From positions 310,001-374,000 of the forward strand of contig CAXRDE010000019.1 of NCBI GenBank assembly GCA_964229355.1: a stretch of 64,000 bases of DNA. Direction: 5' to 3'. Position numbers and translations under genes: made by a program. The stretch comes from CAXRDE01 sp964229355 (lineage in GTDB: Bacteria; Cyanobacteriota; Sericytochromatia; UBA7694). This document shows positions 25,543 to 32,875 of the stretch, piece by piece. Each line of letters starts with the position of its first letter. The stretch's first letter is position 1. The notes beneath the pieces were generated by a model that ran no database searches, had not been told where the DNA came from, and saw only the letters and a list, made by a program, of their open reading frames with translations.

Positions 25543-25950
25543 ATGATGAAACAGGTCGTTAAATTACTAGTAATAGGCTCCTTTTTTACCCTGGGCTTGT
25601 CAGGATGTAAAAAAGAAGTTTCCCTTGAGGCACGGGGTATTGACCGTGGGCAAGGGGTTGTAAAAGATTTTAATTTTGAAACCAATGTGCGCGTCGCATT
25701 GATTGATAAAAGGGAGCTGGAAGAAGCGAAGTCTCAAGAGGCTAACAAAAAACCAGAGTTAACCTATGGTGCAATGGATGTTCGCTTTGTGACCCTTGAT
25801 GACGTTACTTACATGGTCCACTGGAATGACGATCAGGATTTCCGCAATATTAAGCGCGGAGAAAAAGTAAATTTCCGCGCCTCTGAATACGTGGGGCACA
25901 CTGAGAAAGACGGCCAGAACTATAAGGTGATTTTTCTTCATGAACTTTAA
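25543..25950 (+). CDS. Small lipoprotein of unknown function
   Basis: 135 residues; the second codon is also ATG. A clear lipoprotein signal peptide ends in LSGC (Cys22). The mature part of about 110 residues looks like a small beta-barrel (VRFVTLDDVTYMVHWNDD, GEKVNFRASEYVGH), roughly of the OB type, but no family is recognised. It starts four bases after the NHL lipoprotein stop and its end overlaps the next start by 11 bases, so all three are probably translated together. Confidence 0.65.
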   Translation: MMKQVVKLLVIGSFFTLGLSGCKKEVSLEARGIDRGQGVVKDFNFETNVRVALIDKRELEEAKSQEANKKPELTYGAMDVRFVTLDDVTYMVHWNDDQDFRNIKRGEKVNFRASEYVGHTEKDGQNYKVIFLHEL

Positions 25951-26785
25951 ATCTGTTATTGCGCTACTTCTTGCCTTTTCGGCTCTGGCTGCTTGTAAGC
26001 CTAACCCCGATAAGTTGTTTACAGAAGCCAGTACCGCATTTGCCGAAGAGCGCTATGAACAAGCGATTCCTATTTACGAACAGCTGTTAGCGGACCAGTT
26101 TTCAAACCCAAATTTGTATGCGAAATTGGGCATTAGTTATGCCTATACCGGAGCATATGAAAAATGCACAGAGTTTATTCAACGGGCCTTTGAATCAAAG
26201 GTTGACTATTTTGAACTCTATGAGACGCTCACTTTTTGCTATGAGCGTCAGAAAAAAGATACAGAAGCCATGACGTGGTACAAGAAGGGGATTGAAAAGT
26301 ACCCTGATCGTTATGAATTCAAAAACAGTGCAGCACTCCTGGCTTTTCGTTCAAAAAATCCTCAACTGGCTCTGGATTGGTTTGGTGAGTTGGCGGATAA
26401 AAATCCAAAGAACGTGGATTGGAATTACAATGCCGGCACCGTGTCTGAAAATTTAGAAAAATATGATATGGCAGAACGCTACTACCGTAGAGTACTGGAA
26501 CAAAAACCCAAATATGCCAATGCAAGTTTTGGACTTGGAAGTATCTTTGAAAAGCAAAATCAGTTGGATATTGCGAAAGGATACTACGAGAAAACATTAA
26601 AAATAGATCCTGATCATCTTAGCGCTTTGTTGAATCTGGCCCAACTGGAGCAAAAAACGGAGCCAAAACAGGCGCTAACCCATTGGAAACAGTATTTAGC
26701 GCTGGCTGAGAAAAGAAAGCAGCCTCAAAAGTTTCTCGATCAGGCGAAAAAGCAAATAAAGTTGTTAGAAGGTGGAACAAAGTAG
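25940..26785 (+). CDS. TPR-repeat lipoprotein
   Basis: 281 residues. The signal peptide ends in LAAC (Cys19). About seven tetratricopeptide repeats follow, with the usual W/L-G-Y-A-P spacing: ASTAFAEERYEQAIPIYEQL, LYAKLGISYAYTGAYEKC, YNAGTVSENLEKYDMAERYY, ASFGLGSIFEKQNQLDIAKG. Such repeats are protein-docking surfaces. Anchored in the envelope beside an NHL propeller lipoprotein and a small lipoprotein, it may scaffold a complex with them. It overlaps the gene before it by 11 bases. Confidence 0.85.
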   Translation: MNFKSVIALLLAFSALAACKPNPDKLFTEASTAFAEERYEQAIPIYEQLLADQFSNPNLYAKLGISYAYTGAYEKCTEFIQRAFESKVDYFELYETLTFCYERQKKDTEAMTWYKKGIEKYPDRYEFKNSAALLAFRSKNPQLALDWFGELADKNPKNVDWNYNAGTVSENLEKYDMAERYYRRVLEQKPKYANASFGLGSIFEKQNQLDIAKGYYEKTLKIDPDHLSALLNLAQLEQKTEPKQALTHWKQYLALAEKRKQPQKFLDQAKKQIKLLEGGTK

Positions 26786-26838
26786 ATTTAAGCTGCGTCC
26801 ACCTAGGAAAGCCGTTAGCTATTATTCCCGAGTTCGAG

Positions 26839-26844
26839 TATAAT
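26839..26844 (+). promoter_or_regulatory. Candidate -10 box before the PTE-linker lipoprotein gene
   Basis: A perfect TATAAT at 26839-26844 lies in the 157-base gap before the gene at 26943. No good -35 hexamer is seen 17-18 bases upstream. If used, it leaves a leader of about 90 bases. Confidence 0.35.
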
Positions 26845-26942
26845 AGTACGTTAATATGTAAATAAATTTAGCATATTGCCCCGTGTCTCTCATTTGAAAC
26901 ATACACAGCAAAACTTCAGTTAAGCTATAGGAGATAACCAAA

Positions 26943-27494
26943 ATGAAAAAAACGTTAGTATTTACCGCAGCCCTTGCAGCTACCATGCTCATTACTGCAT
27001 GTCCAGGCCCCAATGAACCCACCCCTTCTGAAAGTCCTACGCCCACAGAAACCAGCAGCCCTGAGCCCACTGAGAGCTCTGAGCCTACCCCTTCAGAGAC
27101 TTCTGAGCCCACGCCTTCTGAAACCGCTGAACCCACCCCTTCAGTCTCTCCCGACACAAACGTTAGTTTTTCACTGACTTCAGCCACCGCAAGCAAAGGC
27201 GAAAGATTCCGCTATACCTTTAATATCGCAGGCACCGCTCTTGGAATTATTGCTGATTATAGCAGTTTACAGGTAACGGCCAGTGGAGCTACCGTTAAAA
27301 TTATTGAAAACGGTGTTGCCAAAAATAACGTGGAAGTATCCGGCGTGGTGGTGACCCCCACCTCTATTTCTTTCACCTGGTTACCCCCTAATGGTGCACC
27401 TACCGATCAAGACTTAGTTAAAATTGATTACCAGCGTGCTGGTGAAGCTGCAGAGAGCACCTCTGTACGCCTTACTGTAGAAGACGGTATTTAA
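26943..27494 (+). CDS. Lipoprotein with Pro/Ser/Thr/Glu-rich linker
   Basis: 183 residues. The signal peptide ends in LITAC (Cys20). Residues 22-75 are a repeat of SEPTP/SETAEP units, the same type of spacer as in two other lipoproteins here. The C-terminal 110 residues look like one immunoglobulin-like beta domain (VSFSLTSATASKGERFRYTF, VTPTSISFTWLPPNGAP, TSVRLTVEDGI). The function is unknown; a surface-displayed adhesive or scaffold domain is plausible. It is a single-gene unit closed by a strong terminator. Confidence 0.7.
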   Translation: MKKTLVFTAALAATMLITACPGPNEPTPSESPTPTETSSPEPTESSEPTPSETSEPTPSETAEPTPSVSPDTNVSFSLTSATASKGERFRYTFNIAGTALGIIADYSSLQVTASGATVKIIENGVAKNNVEVSGVVVTPTSISFTWLPPNGAPTDQDLVKIDYQRAGEAAESTSVRLTVEDGI

Positions 27495-27515
27495 GATTTA
27501 AGCTTAGACTTTTGC

Positions 27516-27555
27516 AACAAAAGCGGGAGAATAAAATTCTCCCGCTTTTGTTTTG
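27516..27555 (+). terminator. Intrinsic terminator
   Basis: A 17-base perfect stem (27516-27532 with 27536-27552), a 3-base loop and T-rich flank, placed 22 bases after the lipoprotein stop. It also lies just before the ribosome binding site of the methyltransferase gene. Confidence 0.85.
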
Positions 27556-27578
27556 TTCAGAAACAGAGGAGAAAAACA

Positions 27579-28322
27579 ATGGCAGACGCAGGTGCATTTT
27601 TTTATGATCGAGAAGATGTCTTTAAAAACTACATGGAGCGCCGTCAACAAGAAACCAGCGCTAACGATACATTGGAATGGCCGGTGATTCAGGATCTATT
27701 GCCCGATTTGCAAGGCAAACACCTTTTGGATGTGGGGTGTGGAGACGCTCAAATCTCTGCCTTACTGCTCCAAAAAGGTTTGCGCGCTTATACGGGTATG
27801 GACGCCTCCCAAAACATGGTAACGCTGGCCCAGAAATGGATTGCAGAACAACAATTGTCACAGGTTCATGTGGAACAGGGATTTATTGAAAATTGGGAAT
27901 ACCCGGCAGAGCCACATTTTGATGTGGTACTCTCGCGCCTGGCTTTTCATTATGTGGAGTCTGTTGTGCCTGTTTTTTCTCAAATTTATACGGCCATGCG
28001 TTCTGGTGGGCATTTTGTTTTTTCCATTGAGCATCCCGTGATTACTTCGCATCAGGTGAGTTTAAAAGAGGGTGCCAATCGTAAAGACTGGGCTGTGGAT
28101 CGCTATTTTGAACCCGGAAAACGGACGGTTTCCTGGTTGGGCGGACATGTCCTGAAATACCATCGCACAGTCGAGCATTATTTTCAGGCTTTAAAACAGG
28201 CGGGATTTGTGGTGGAAGAATTGAAAGAATCAGAACCTCGAGAAGCCTTATTTAAGAATAAAGCCTTACTTGAAAAGCGTCGGCGGGTGCCTTTGTTTTT
28301 GTTTTTCAGGGCAAAAAAGTGA
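27579..28322 (+). CDS. Class I SAM-dependent methyltransferase
   Basis: 247 residues after a strong GAGGAG. The Rossmann-fold motifs are clear: motif I KHLLDVGCGDAQISALLLQK (SAM-binding glycines), the acidic end of strand 2 in YTGMDASQNMVTLAQKW, and motif IV region HFDVVLSRLAFHYVE, then FVFSIEHPVI. This is the Methyltransf_11/25 type, acting on small molecules. The substrate cannot be read from the sequence. Its TGA overlaps the GTG start of the kinase-like gene as GTGA, so the two are coupled. Confidence 0.88.
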   Translation: MADAGAFFYDREDVFKNYMERRQQETSANDTLEWPVIQDLLPDLQGKHLLDVGCGDAQISALLLQKGLRAYTGMDASQNMVTLAQKWIAEQQLSQVHVEQGFIENWEYPAEPHFDVVLSRLAFHYVESVVPVFSQIYTAMRSGGHFVFSIEHPVITSHQVSLKEGANRKDWAVDRYFEPGKRTVSWLGGHVLKYHRTVEHYFQALKQAGFVVEELKESEPREALFKNKALLEKRRRVPLFLFFRAKK

Positions 28323-28825
28323 TTTCACTGCAGCTCATTGGCCCTACTGGCGTTGGAAAAACGCATTGGGGAGAGCGTTTATCCAAACGTCAGGGCGTTG
28401 AATTTCAAGATTTGGACGCTCATCTTTCATCCGAAGGCGCAGAATCTTTTTTAATGCAGCAGGGGGTTTTGGCTTTTTGGCAGCGCTCGCAAATGGTGCT
28501 GCATGAGCTAGAGATTTCTCCTAAAAACTATGTGGTGGCCATTGGTGCAGGGACCCAGTGGGCTGCCTGTACCCTGGGAGCGGAAGCCCAATTGGTAGGC
28601 CCTTCCACATGTGCTCTTTGGTGTGAGCCAGCCCTGCTTTTGTATCAGTTAAAAACCTTTCGTCAAGATACACGCTCTTTAGCACAATTAGTGGACATGG
28701 AATATTCTCAGGCCCGCAGTGCACTTTATCTACGGGCTCAGGAAAGGATCGATCGCACGAGCTTGTCAGAGCAGCAACTTTGGGCTGCTCTGACAGCCGT
28801 GTATCAGCGGCTGATTAGCCGCTGA
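28319..28825 (+). CDS. Shikimate-kinase-like P-loop protein with altered substrate site
   Basis: 168 residues, GTG start overlapping the methyltransferase stop. Walker A is GPTGVGKT (8-15). FQDLDAHL corresponds to the shikimate kinase strand with its two aspartates, and SALYLRAQERIDRT to the lid and adenine region. However, the FRxxE motif that holds shikimate reads FWQRSQ, and the GGG motif reads GAG. It may be a degenerate shikimate kinase, or a kinase for another small molecule linked to the methyltransferase. Whether a normal aroK exists elsewhere cannot be seen here. The last part of the gene contains two strong inverted repeats and its end overlaps the convergent hsp20 gene by 11 bases. 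Confidence 0.65.
   Translation: MISLQLIGPTGVGKTHWGERLSKRQGVEFQDLDAHLSSEGAESFLMQQGVLAFWQRSQMVLHELEISPKNYVVAIGAGTQWAACTLGAEAQLVGPSTCALWCEPALLLYQLKTFRQDTRSLAQLVDMEYSQARSALYLRAQERIDRTSLSEQQLWAALTAVYQRLISR
28764..28823. repeat. Two tandem perfect inverted repeats at a convergent gene end
   Basis: TGTCAGAGCAGC (28764-28775) and its exact complement at 28784-28795 form a 12-bp stem with an 8-base loop. AGCGGCT (28806-28812) and AGCCGCT (28817-28823) form a second stem with loop GATT. The first lies in coding sequence, the second spans the stops of both convergent genes. Neither has a T-run, so they are not ordinary terminators. Confidence 0.7.
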
Positions 28826-29213
28826 CCACAATACGCTTTGGCCGCGCCTTCTCTTGTTTGGCAATGGTGACAGTGAGAAGACCTGCCTCTAGTCGGGCCT
28901 CAACACTTTCACGATCCACTTGATCACCGAGTTCGAAAGCCCGATAAAAGTTTCCGGTACGCACTTGAGAAACCAGCACTTTTTTATCGCTATCGTGGGT
29001 ATACGCGTTGCGTGCTTTAAGGACCAAAATATTTTTTTCGGTAATCTCTAAGTCCACGCCTTCGTTGTGTACGCCCGGAAGTTCAATTTCTAGAATATAG
29101 GTTTCGGGTGTGTGATAAATGTTCGTCTGGGGACGATGGGCATTTTCTGGAGAAATGAGTGTTTCTGTACTCACTTCTTTATTTTCGGTTTCTTTTTTGA
29201 CAATAGTATTCAT
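28815..29213 (-). CDS. Small heat shock protein (Hsp20 family)
   Basis: 132 residues from the ATG at 29213, directly after GAGGAGG; upstream in-frame starts lie inside the neighbouring hsp20 gene. The alpha-crystallin domain runs from about residue 38 to the end: NIYHTPETYILEIELPGVHN, LEITEKNILVLKARN, FYRAFELGDQVDRES, then the consensus A-x3-G-x-L in VEARLEAGLLTVTIAK and a C-terminal RIVVSG. Such proteins hold unfolding proteins in oligomers. It is the second gene of a two-gene operon controlled by a CIRCE element. Confidence 0.93.
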   Translation of the reverse strand: MNTIVKKETENKEVSTETLISPENAHRPQTNIYHTPETYILEIELPGVHNEGVDLEITEKNILVLKARNAYTHDSDKKVLVSQVRTGNFYRAFELGDQVDRESVEARLEAGLLTVTIAKQEKARPKRIVVSG

Positions 29214-29232
29214 AACGAGAACCTCCTCTTTT

Positions 29233-29640
29233 TTACTGAATGGCAATTTGCTTGGCTTGTGCCCGGGCGGCTTTGGGTAAGCGAATGCTGAGTAAGCCTT
29301 GTTGCAATTCTGCCGATAAAGACTCCATATCCAGGTCTGTGGTGAGCTGGACTTTCTTTTCAAAGGCTTTTTCAGCGCGCTCTTTGCGTAAAATGACGGC
29401 TTGTTCAGGGGGCGTGACTTCGCGTTTTCCTTTGATGGTCAGGACACCATTGTCCAGTTGAAGATCTAAGTCTTCACGCTGGTAGCCAGGTGCTTCGACC
29501 AGAATTTCTATGGCCTGTTCAGTCTCGTAGATATTGATGGGAGGATATTGTGACTGAGCATTGTACTGCTGAAAAACCTCATTCATTTGCCGACGAATAT
29601 TTTCAATTTCTTGAAAGGGTGTTGTAAAGCTCCAATACAT
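29233..29640 (-). CDS. Small heat shock protein (Hsp20 family)
   Basis: 135 residues. The short N-terminal arm (MYWSFTTPFQEIENIRRQMN) is followed by the alpha-crystallin domain: INIYETEQAIEILVEAPGYQ, LQLDNGVLTIKGKRE, FEKKVQLTTDLDMES, LSAELQQGLLSIRLPK. The C-terminal I-x-I motif (KQIAIQ) locks neighbouring dimers together. It is the promoter-proximal gene, with its paralogue 19 bases further on. A CIRCE operator sits 34 bases before the start, so repression by HrcA and heat induction are expected. Confidence 0.95.
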   Translation of the reverse strand: MYWSFTTPFQEIENIRRQMNEVFQQYNAQSQYPPINIYETEQAIEILVEAPGYQREDLDLQLDNGVLTIKGKREVTPPEQAVILRKERAEKAFEKKVQLTTDLDMESLSAELQQGLLSIRLPKAARAQAKQIAIQ

Positions 29641-29650
29641 TTTAGACTCC

Positions 29651-29700
29651 TTAGCACTCTTTTATTTTTGTTTTTAGCACTCTTTTTAAATGACTGCTAA
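29651..29700 (-). promoter_or_regulatory. CIRCE operator (HrcA site) with an extra half-site
   Basis: TTAGCACTC at 29674-29682, nine spacer bases, then GACTGCTAA at 29692-29700 match the CIRCE consensus TTAGCACTC-N9-GAGTGCTAA with one mismatch. A second exact TTAGCACTC half-site lies at 29651-29659, 23 bases away in direct orientation, without a partner. The operator sits just downstream of the predicted promoter of the hsp20 pair. Confidence 0.88.
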
Positions 29701-29712
29701 TTCATTGTTTTT

Positions 29713-29742
29713 ATGATGCCATAAGCTATTTTTTCTTGTCAA
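29713..29742 (-). promoter_or_regulatory. Promoter of the hsp20 operon
   Basis: On the minus strand TTGACA (complement of 29737-29742) and CATCAT (complement of 29713-29718) are 18 bases apart. The start of transcription would be near 29706, directly before the CIRCE element. Confidence 0.6.
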
Positions 29743-29763
29743 TCATTTTTTAAATATCACCAT

Positions 29764-29796
29764 AAAAAAAGCCTGGCTCACAAGCCAGGCTTTTTA
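29764..29796. terminator. Intrinsic terminator of the GAPDH gene
   Basis: A 13-bp stem (29766-29778 with 29783-29795) around loop CACA, with A and T runs on both sides. It lies 19 bases beyond the GAPDH stop on the minus strand. Confidence 0.88.
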
Positions 29797-29814
29797 AAGG
29801 AGGTAGAGGTAGAA

Positions 29815-30819
29815 CTACATTTTAGAAACCATAAAACGCACCAAATCCACCACGCGGTTCGAGTAACCCCACTCGTTGTCATACCAGGAAATGATTTTAG
29901 CCATATTGCCCTCCATCACCATGGTGAGTTCAGCATCTACAATCGAAGAGTAGGGGCTGGTGGTGAAGTCTACAGAAACCAGGGGTTCATCACTTACTTT
30001 CATCACGTTCTCAGGTGCTTGTGCCGCATAGGCACGCAAGGCGTCGTTGATTTCTTCTGCAGTGGCCGATGTTGCGAGTTCCACGACCAAATCCACCACA
30101 GAAACATCTGGTGTGGGCACACGCATGGCCATGCCGTTAAGTTTTCCTTTGAGTTCAGGAATGACCAGACTAACCGCTTTAGCAGCACCTGTGGTGGTCG
30201 GAATAATCGACATGGCAGCTGCGCGGGCGCGACGTAAATCACTGTGAGGCAAGTCGAGAATTTTTTGGTCATTGGTGTAAGCGTGCACTGTGGTCATTAA
30301 GCCTTTGACGATACCAAATTTGTCATTAAGGGCTTTTGCCACCGGTGCTAAACAATTGGTGGTGCAAGATGCGTTAGAAACGATATGGTGCTCTGCAGGG
30401 TTGTACTGTTCATGATTAACGCCCAATACTACGGTAAGATCTTCACCTTTAGCGGGAGCGCTAATGACAACCTTTTTGGCGCCTGCATCTAAATGCAGTT
30501 TGGCTTTTTCGCCACTGGTAAATAAACCTGTAGACTCCACGACAATGTCGACGTTTAGATCTTTCCAGGGCAGTTGAGCAGGATCTTTGACAGAGAGCAC
30601 TTTGAGTTCCTTACCGTCCACGACAAGATTCTCACCTTCGCTTTTGACTTCTCCGGGGAAAATACCGTGGATAGAATCATATTTTAAAAGGTGTGCCAGT
30701 GTTGCAGAGTCGGTTAAGTCATTTACAGCAACCACTTCAATCTCGGGGTAATCGTAAGCTGCACGAAAAACTTGTCGTCCGATACGTCCAAAGCCATTAA
30801 TTCCGATACGTACTGTCAT
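29815..30819 (-). CDS. gap: Glyceraldehyde-3-phosphate dehydrogenase
   Basis: 334 residues from the ATG at 30819 (MTVRIGINGFGRIGRQVFRA) preceded by GGAGGA; the adjacent ATG one codon earlier is possible. The enzyme oxidises glyceraldehyde 3-phosphate with phosphate and a nicotinamide cofactor in glycolysis. The dinucleotide fold ends in VVAVNDLTDSATLAHLLKYD, where the aspartate favours NAD. The catalytic Cys152 is in SNASCTTNCLAP, the general-base His in TTVHAYTNDQ, and SWYDNEWGYSNRVVDL is the usual C-terminal signature. It is a single gene with its own terminator. Confidence 0.97.
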   Translation of the reverse strand: MTVRIGINGFGRIGRQVFRAAYDYPEIEVVAVNDLTDSATLAHLLKYDSIHGIFPGEVKSEGENLVVDGKELKVLSVKDPAQLPWKDLNVDIVVESTGLFTSGEKAKLHLDAGAKKVVISAPAKGEDLTVVLGVNHEQYNPAEHHIVSNASCTTNCLAPVAKALNDKFGIVKGLMTTVHAYTNDQKILDLPHSDLRRARAAAMSIIPTTTGAAKAVSLVIPELKGKLNGMAMRVPTPDVSVVDLVVELATSATAEEINDALRAYAAQAPENVMKVSDEPLVSVDFTTSPYSSIVDAELTMVMEGNMAKIISWYDNEWGYSNRVVDLVRFMVSKM

Positions 30820-30943
30820 CATTCCTCCAAAGAACAATTTATAACTTTTTTATTTTATCTGTGTTAAACATCTAAAGAGAGATATTTAAGGATGTGTTGT
30901 CACAGCCTAGCACGGATAAAAGCTCGAGCAAAGTCTATCTCTC

Positions 30944-30989
30944 TTGACAAAAAAACTTGACACCAGTTATACTTTTTGACATAGGTCAA
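30944..30989 (+). promoter_or_regulatory. Promoter with repeated TTGACA motifs before the MerR/B12 regulator gene
   Basis: A -35 box TTGACA at 30944-30949 and a -10 box TATACT at 30968-30973 are 18 bases apart. TTGACA occurs again at 30957-30962 and 30976-30981. The third copy is half of the inverted repeat TTGAC-ATAG-GTCAA (30976-30989), which covers the expected start of transcription. TTGACA fits the T-n-n-A-C-A pattern of CarH-type operators, so self-repression by the encoded regulator is a reasonable inference. Confidence 0.6.
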
Positions 30990-31038
30990 ACATAAGTCAA
31001 TCACATATCGTTGCGACCAATTCTAAAGGAGTCTGCTT

Positions 31039-32013
31039 ATGCCCGCTATTGCAAACCATACAGCTGAAATTGACAATGTCCAAACAGTTTCTGACTACCA
31101 TCTTCCCCGATACTCCGTAAAGCAAGCCTCAGAATTAACAGGACTCACGCTGAATCAAGTCCGTTTATGGGAAAGGCGCTATAAATTGGTTTCTCCTGAA
31201 CGGGCCGATAATGGGTACCGGTTATATTCACGAGAAAATCTGGATATTTTACGTTATGCTCGCCAGGAAACTGAAAAAGGCGTAAGTATCCATGTGATTG
31301 CCGAGCAAGTTAAAACGCAGAAGCAAAATATTTTAAGGCAACTGCGCCATGAAAAAATCATTACGCCTCGCAAAGTCTTCGCCAGTGATCCCAGACGCTT
31401 GCCAAATTATGACCTTATGGTGCACTCCGTCGCCTACGGAGATCCTATGAAATTTGAACGTTTACTGATACAGGCGCAAGCGGGAAAAAGCTTTTCAGAG
31501 GCTGTCCGACTGGTAGACCTTCCTATTTTGGCCCGTATTGGCGAATTGACCATGCGCAACGAAATTGATATTGCAGCCTCTCATCTGGCGTCGGCAGTGA
31601 TTCGACGTCGTATTTTGGCGCATGTGCAAAACCTCGGGGTTAAGTGCGGAGCTTCGCCTGTTTTGTTGGCTTGTGTGCCTGATGATTATCATGAGCTCGG
31701 GCTTTTGTGTTGTCTCCTGGAACTGACCCAACAAAACCATTCAACCCTCTATTTGGGGCCAAATGTTCCTTTGAATGAATTATCCAAGTATGCGGATCGC
31801 CTTTCACCTTCGGCTGTTTTATTGTCAGTGGTCGGTCCTTTAGACAATGAAAGGGCGGAAAGCATTGCCGATCAACTGCAAGCCCTTAGTAAAAAGGTTC
31901 CCGTGGGTTTAGGCGGCTATGAAGCAGATAAACGTCGAGAACTCTTTAATTCTCGTGGTTTAAAATGCTTCAAAGGTGTTGAAGATGTTCTGGACTGGGA
32001 TGCCCTGAATTAA
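31039..32013 (+). CDS. MerR-family regulator with cobalamin-binding domain (CarH/LitR-like)
   Basis: 324 residues. The MerR helix-turn-helix is at about 24-95 (YSVKQASELTGLTLNQVRLW, then ERRYKLVSPERADNGYRLYS). A helical B12-cap region follows (residues 120-195), then the B12-binding Rossmann domain with DDYHELGLLCCLLEL, in which D-x-H-x-x-G places His218 as the lower cobalt ligand, and TLYLGPNVPLNEL. CarH and LitR proteins bind adenosylcobalamin, repress in the dark as tetramers and release DNA when light breaks the Co-C bond. The usual CarH cap motif W-x9-E-H is not clearly recognisable, so light sensing is likely but unproven. Ribosome binding site AAAGGAG. No carotenoid or photolyase gene is nearby. 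Confidence 0.88.
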   Translation: MPAIANHTAEIDNVQTVSDYHLPRYSVKQASELTGLTLNQVRLWERRYKLVSPERADNGYRLYSRENLDILRYARQETEKGVSIHVIAEQVKTQKQNILRQLRHEKIITPRKVFASDPRRLPNYDLMVHSVAYGDPMKFERLLIQAQAGKSFSEAVRLVDLPILARIGELTMRNEIDIAASHLASAVIRRRILAHVQNLGVKCGASPVLLACVPDDYHELGLLCCLLELTQQNHSTLYLGPNVPLNELSKYADRLSPSAVLLSVVGPLDNERAESIADQLQALSKKVPVGLGGYEADKRRELFNSRGLKCFKGVEDVLDWDALN

Positions 32014-32018
32014 AACCC

Positions 32019-32309
32019 TCAGGGCTTCACTTCTTTAAATAATTTCTGATCTTCCTCGGGAATTTCCTGAGGTGTCAAGGCAAAGCGGCAGGTGTACTGG
32101 CCGCTTTGCTGCTTTTGAGGGTGACCAGCCCCAAGTACAATGCCCTGAGCGGGGACGACAAGGGCATAGCCTTGCCATTCTCCGAAGCGTAAATCTTCTG
32201 AAGCCTCAAAAACCAAAAATGACTGACCGTTACCTTCTTCAGATAATTCAACGATTTCAGCAGGACCTGTGATTTTTGTGGTGCGCAAAGAAACAAAAAA
32301 TAATTGCAT
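32019..32309 (-). CDS. Small uncharacterised protein
   Basis: 96 residues from an ATG with a strong AAGGAG. No signal peptide or membrane helix. The sequence alternates in a beta-rich manner (SFLVFEASEDLRFGEWQGYA, LVVPAQGIVLGAG, GQYTCRFALTP), suggesting a small barrel. No family is recognised. It converges on the MerR/B12 gene with 5 bases between the stops and is transcribed away from the prepilin gene. Confidence 0.6.
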   Translation of the reverse strand: MQLFFVSLRTTKITGPAEIVELSEEGNGQSFLVFEASEDLRFGEWQGYALVVPAQGIVLGAGHPQKQQSGQYTCRFALTPQEIPEEDQKLFKEVKP

Positions 32310-32340
32310 TTCTTCTCCTTGGGTTTAGTAAGCCTGAGTT

Positions 32341-32368
32341 TTGGGAATATTCTATAGGTTTATATTAT
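32341..32368 (+). promoter_or_regulatory. Candidate promoter of the prepilin gene
   Basis: TTGGGA at 32341-32346 and TATTAT at 32363-32368 are 16 bases apart, 45 bases before the prepilin start. Both boxes deviate from consensus. Confidence 0.35.
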
Positions 32369-32412
32369 ACGGGTTATTTGGCCTAAACATCAGCACGTGT
32401 GTGGAGTCTTTT

Positions 32413-32871
32413 ATGCGCATATCAGCAGATCAACAAATGGGTTTCACCCTGGTTGAACTCATGGTCACCATCGTCATACTGGGTATTTTGCTTGCGATTG
32501 GTGTGGTGCAATTGTCAAGTGCTTCAACGCGCGCCCGCGATGCTGCCACCAAAACGAACATGCATGCGTTTCAGACGGTGGTGGAAATCTATGCTGTCAA
32601 TTACAACGGAATCTATCCGGCGTCAGTGTCTCAGTTGGCGGCTGAAAGCACACTTAATAATGAGCGCACCTTGTATCAAATGCGCAATGCTTATGGTTAT
32701 GGTGCCGGAATAAATAATAGTTATACCGATGAGAGTAATGCCACCAAAGTGCCTGGAGTGGTGAGCTTTCAGTTTGATGGCGCTGGCGTGGGCTATACAT
32801 TGTATGGATATAACAAAAACAGCAACAAGATAGGGAGTAAGGGAGTCACATATATGCTCTCTAATCATTGA
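32413..32871 (+). CDS. Type IV prepilin / pseudopilin
   Basis: 152 residues from the ATG at 32413, with GGAG at the right distance; upstream in-frame starts would spoil the leader. A short leader (MRISADQQMG) is followed by the prepilin peptidase site before FTLVELMVTIVILGILLAIG, including the Glu at position +5. The globular part begins NMHAFQTVVEIYAVNYNGIY and ends VVSFQFDGAGVGYTLYGYNK, as in major or minor pilins of the GspG type. No other pilus assembly gene is close, though a pilin-like protein is encoded near 15.5 kb. The NUDIX gene starts four bases after its stop. Confidence 0.9.
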   Translation: MRISADQQMGFTLVELMVTIVILGILLAIGVVQLSSASTRARDAATKTNMHAFQTVVEIYAVNYNGIYPASVSQLAAESTLNNERTLYQMRNAYGYGAGINNSYTDESNATKVPGVVSFQFDGAGVGYTLYGYNKNSNKIGSKGVTYMLSNH

Positions 32872-32875
32872 AACC

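Noticed and set aside
29651..29659. Second complete CIRCE element
   Set aside because: Only the left half TTAGCACTC is present; no matching right half follows at the nine-base spacing.
30820..31038. Cobalamin riboswitch before the B12-binding regulator gene
   Set aside because: The predicted leader is only about 60 bases, far too short, and no B12-box sequence was seen.
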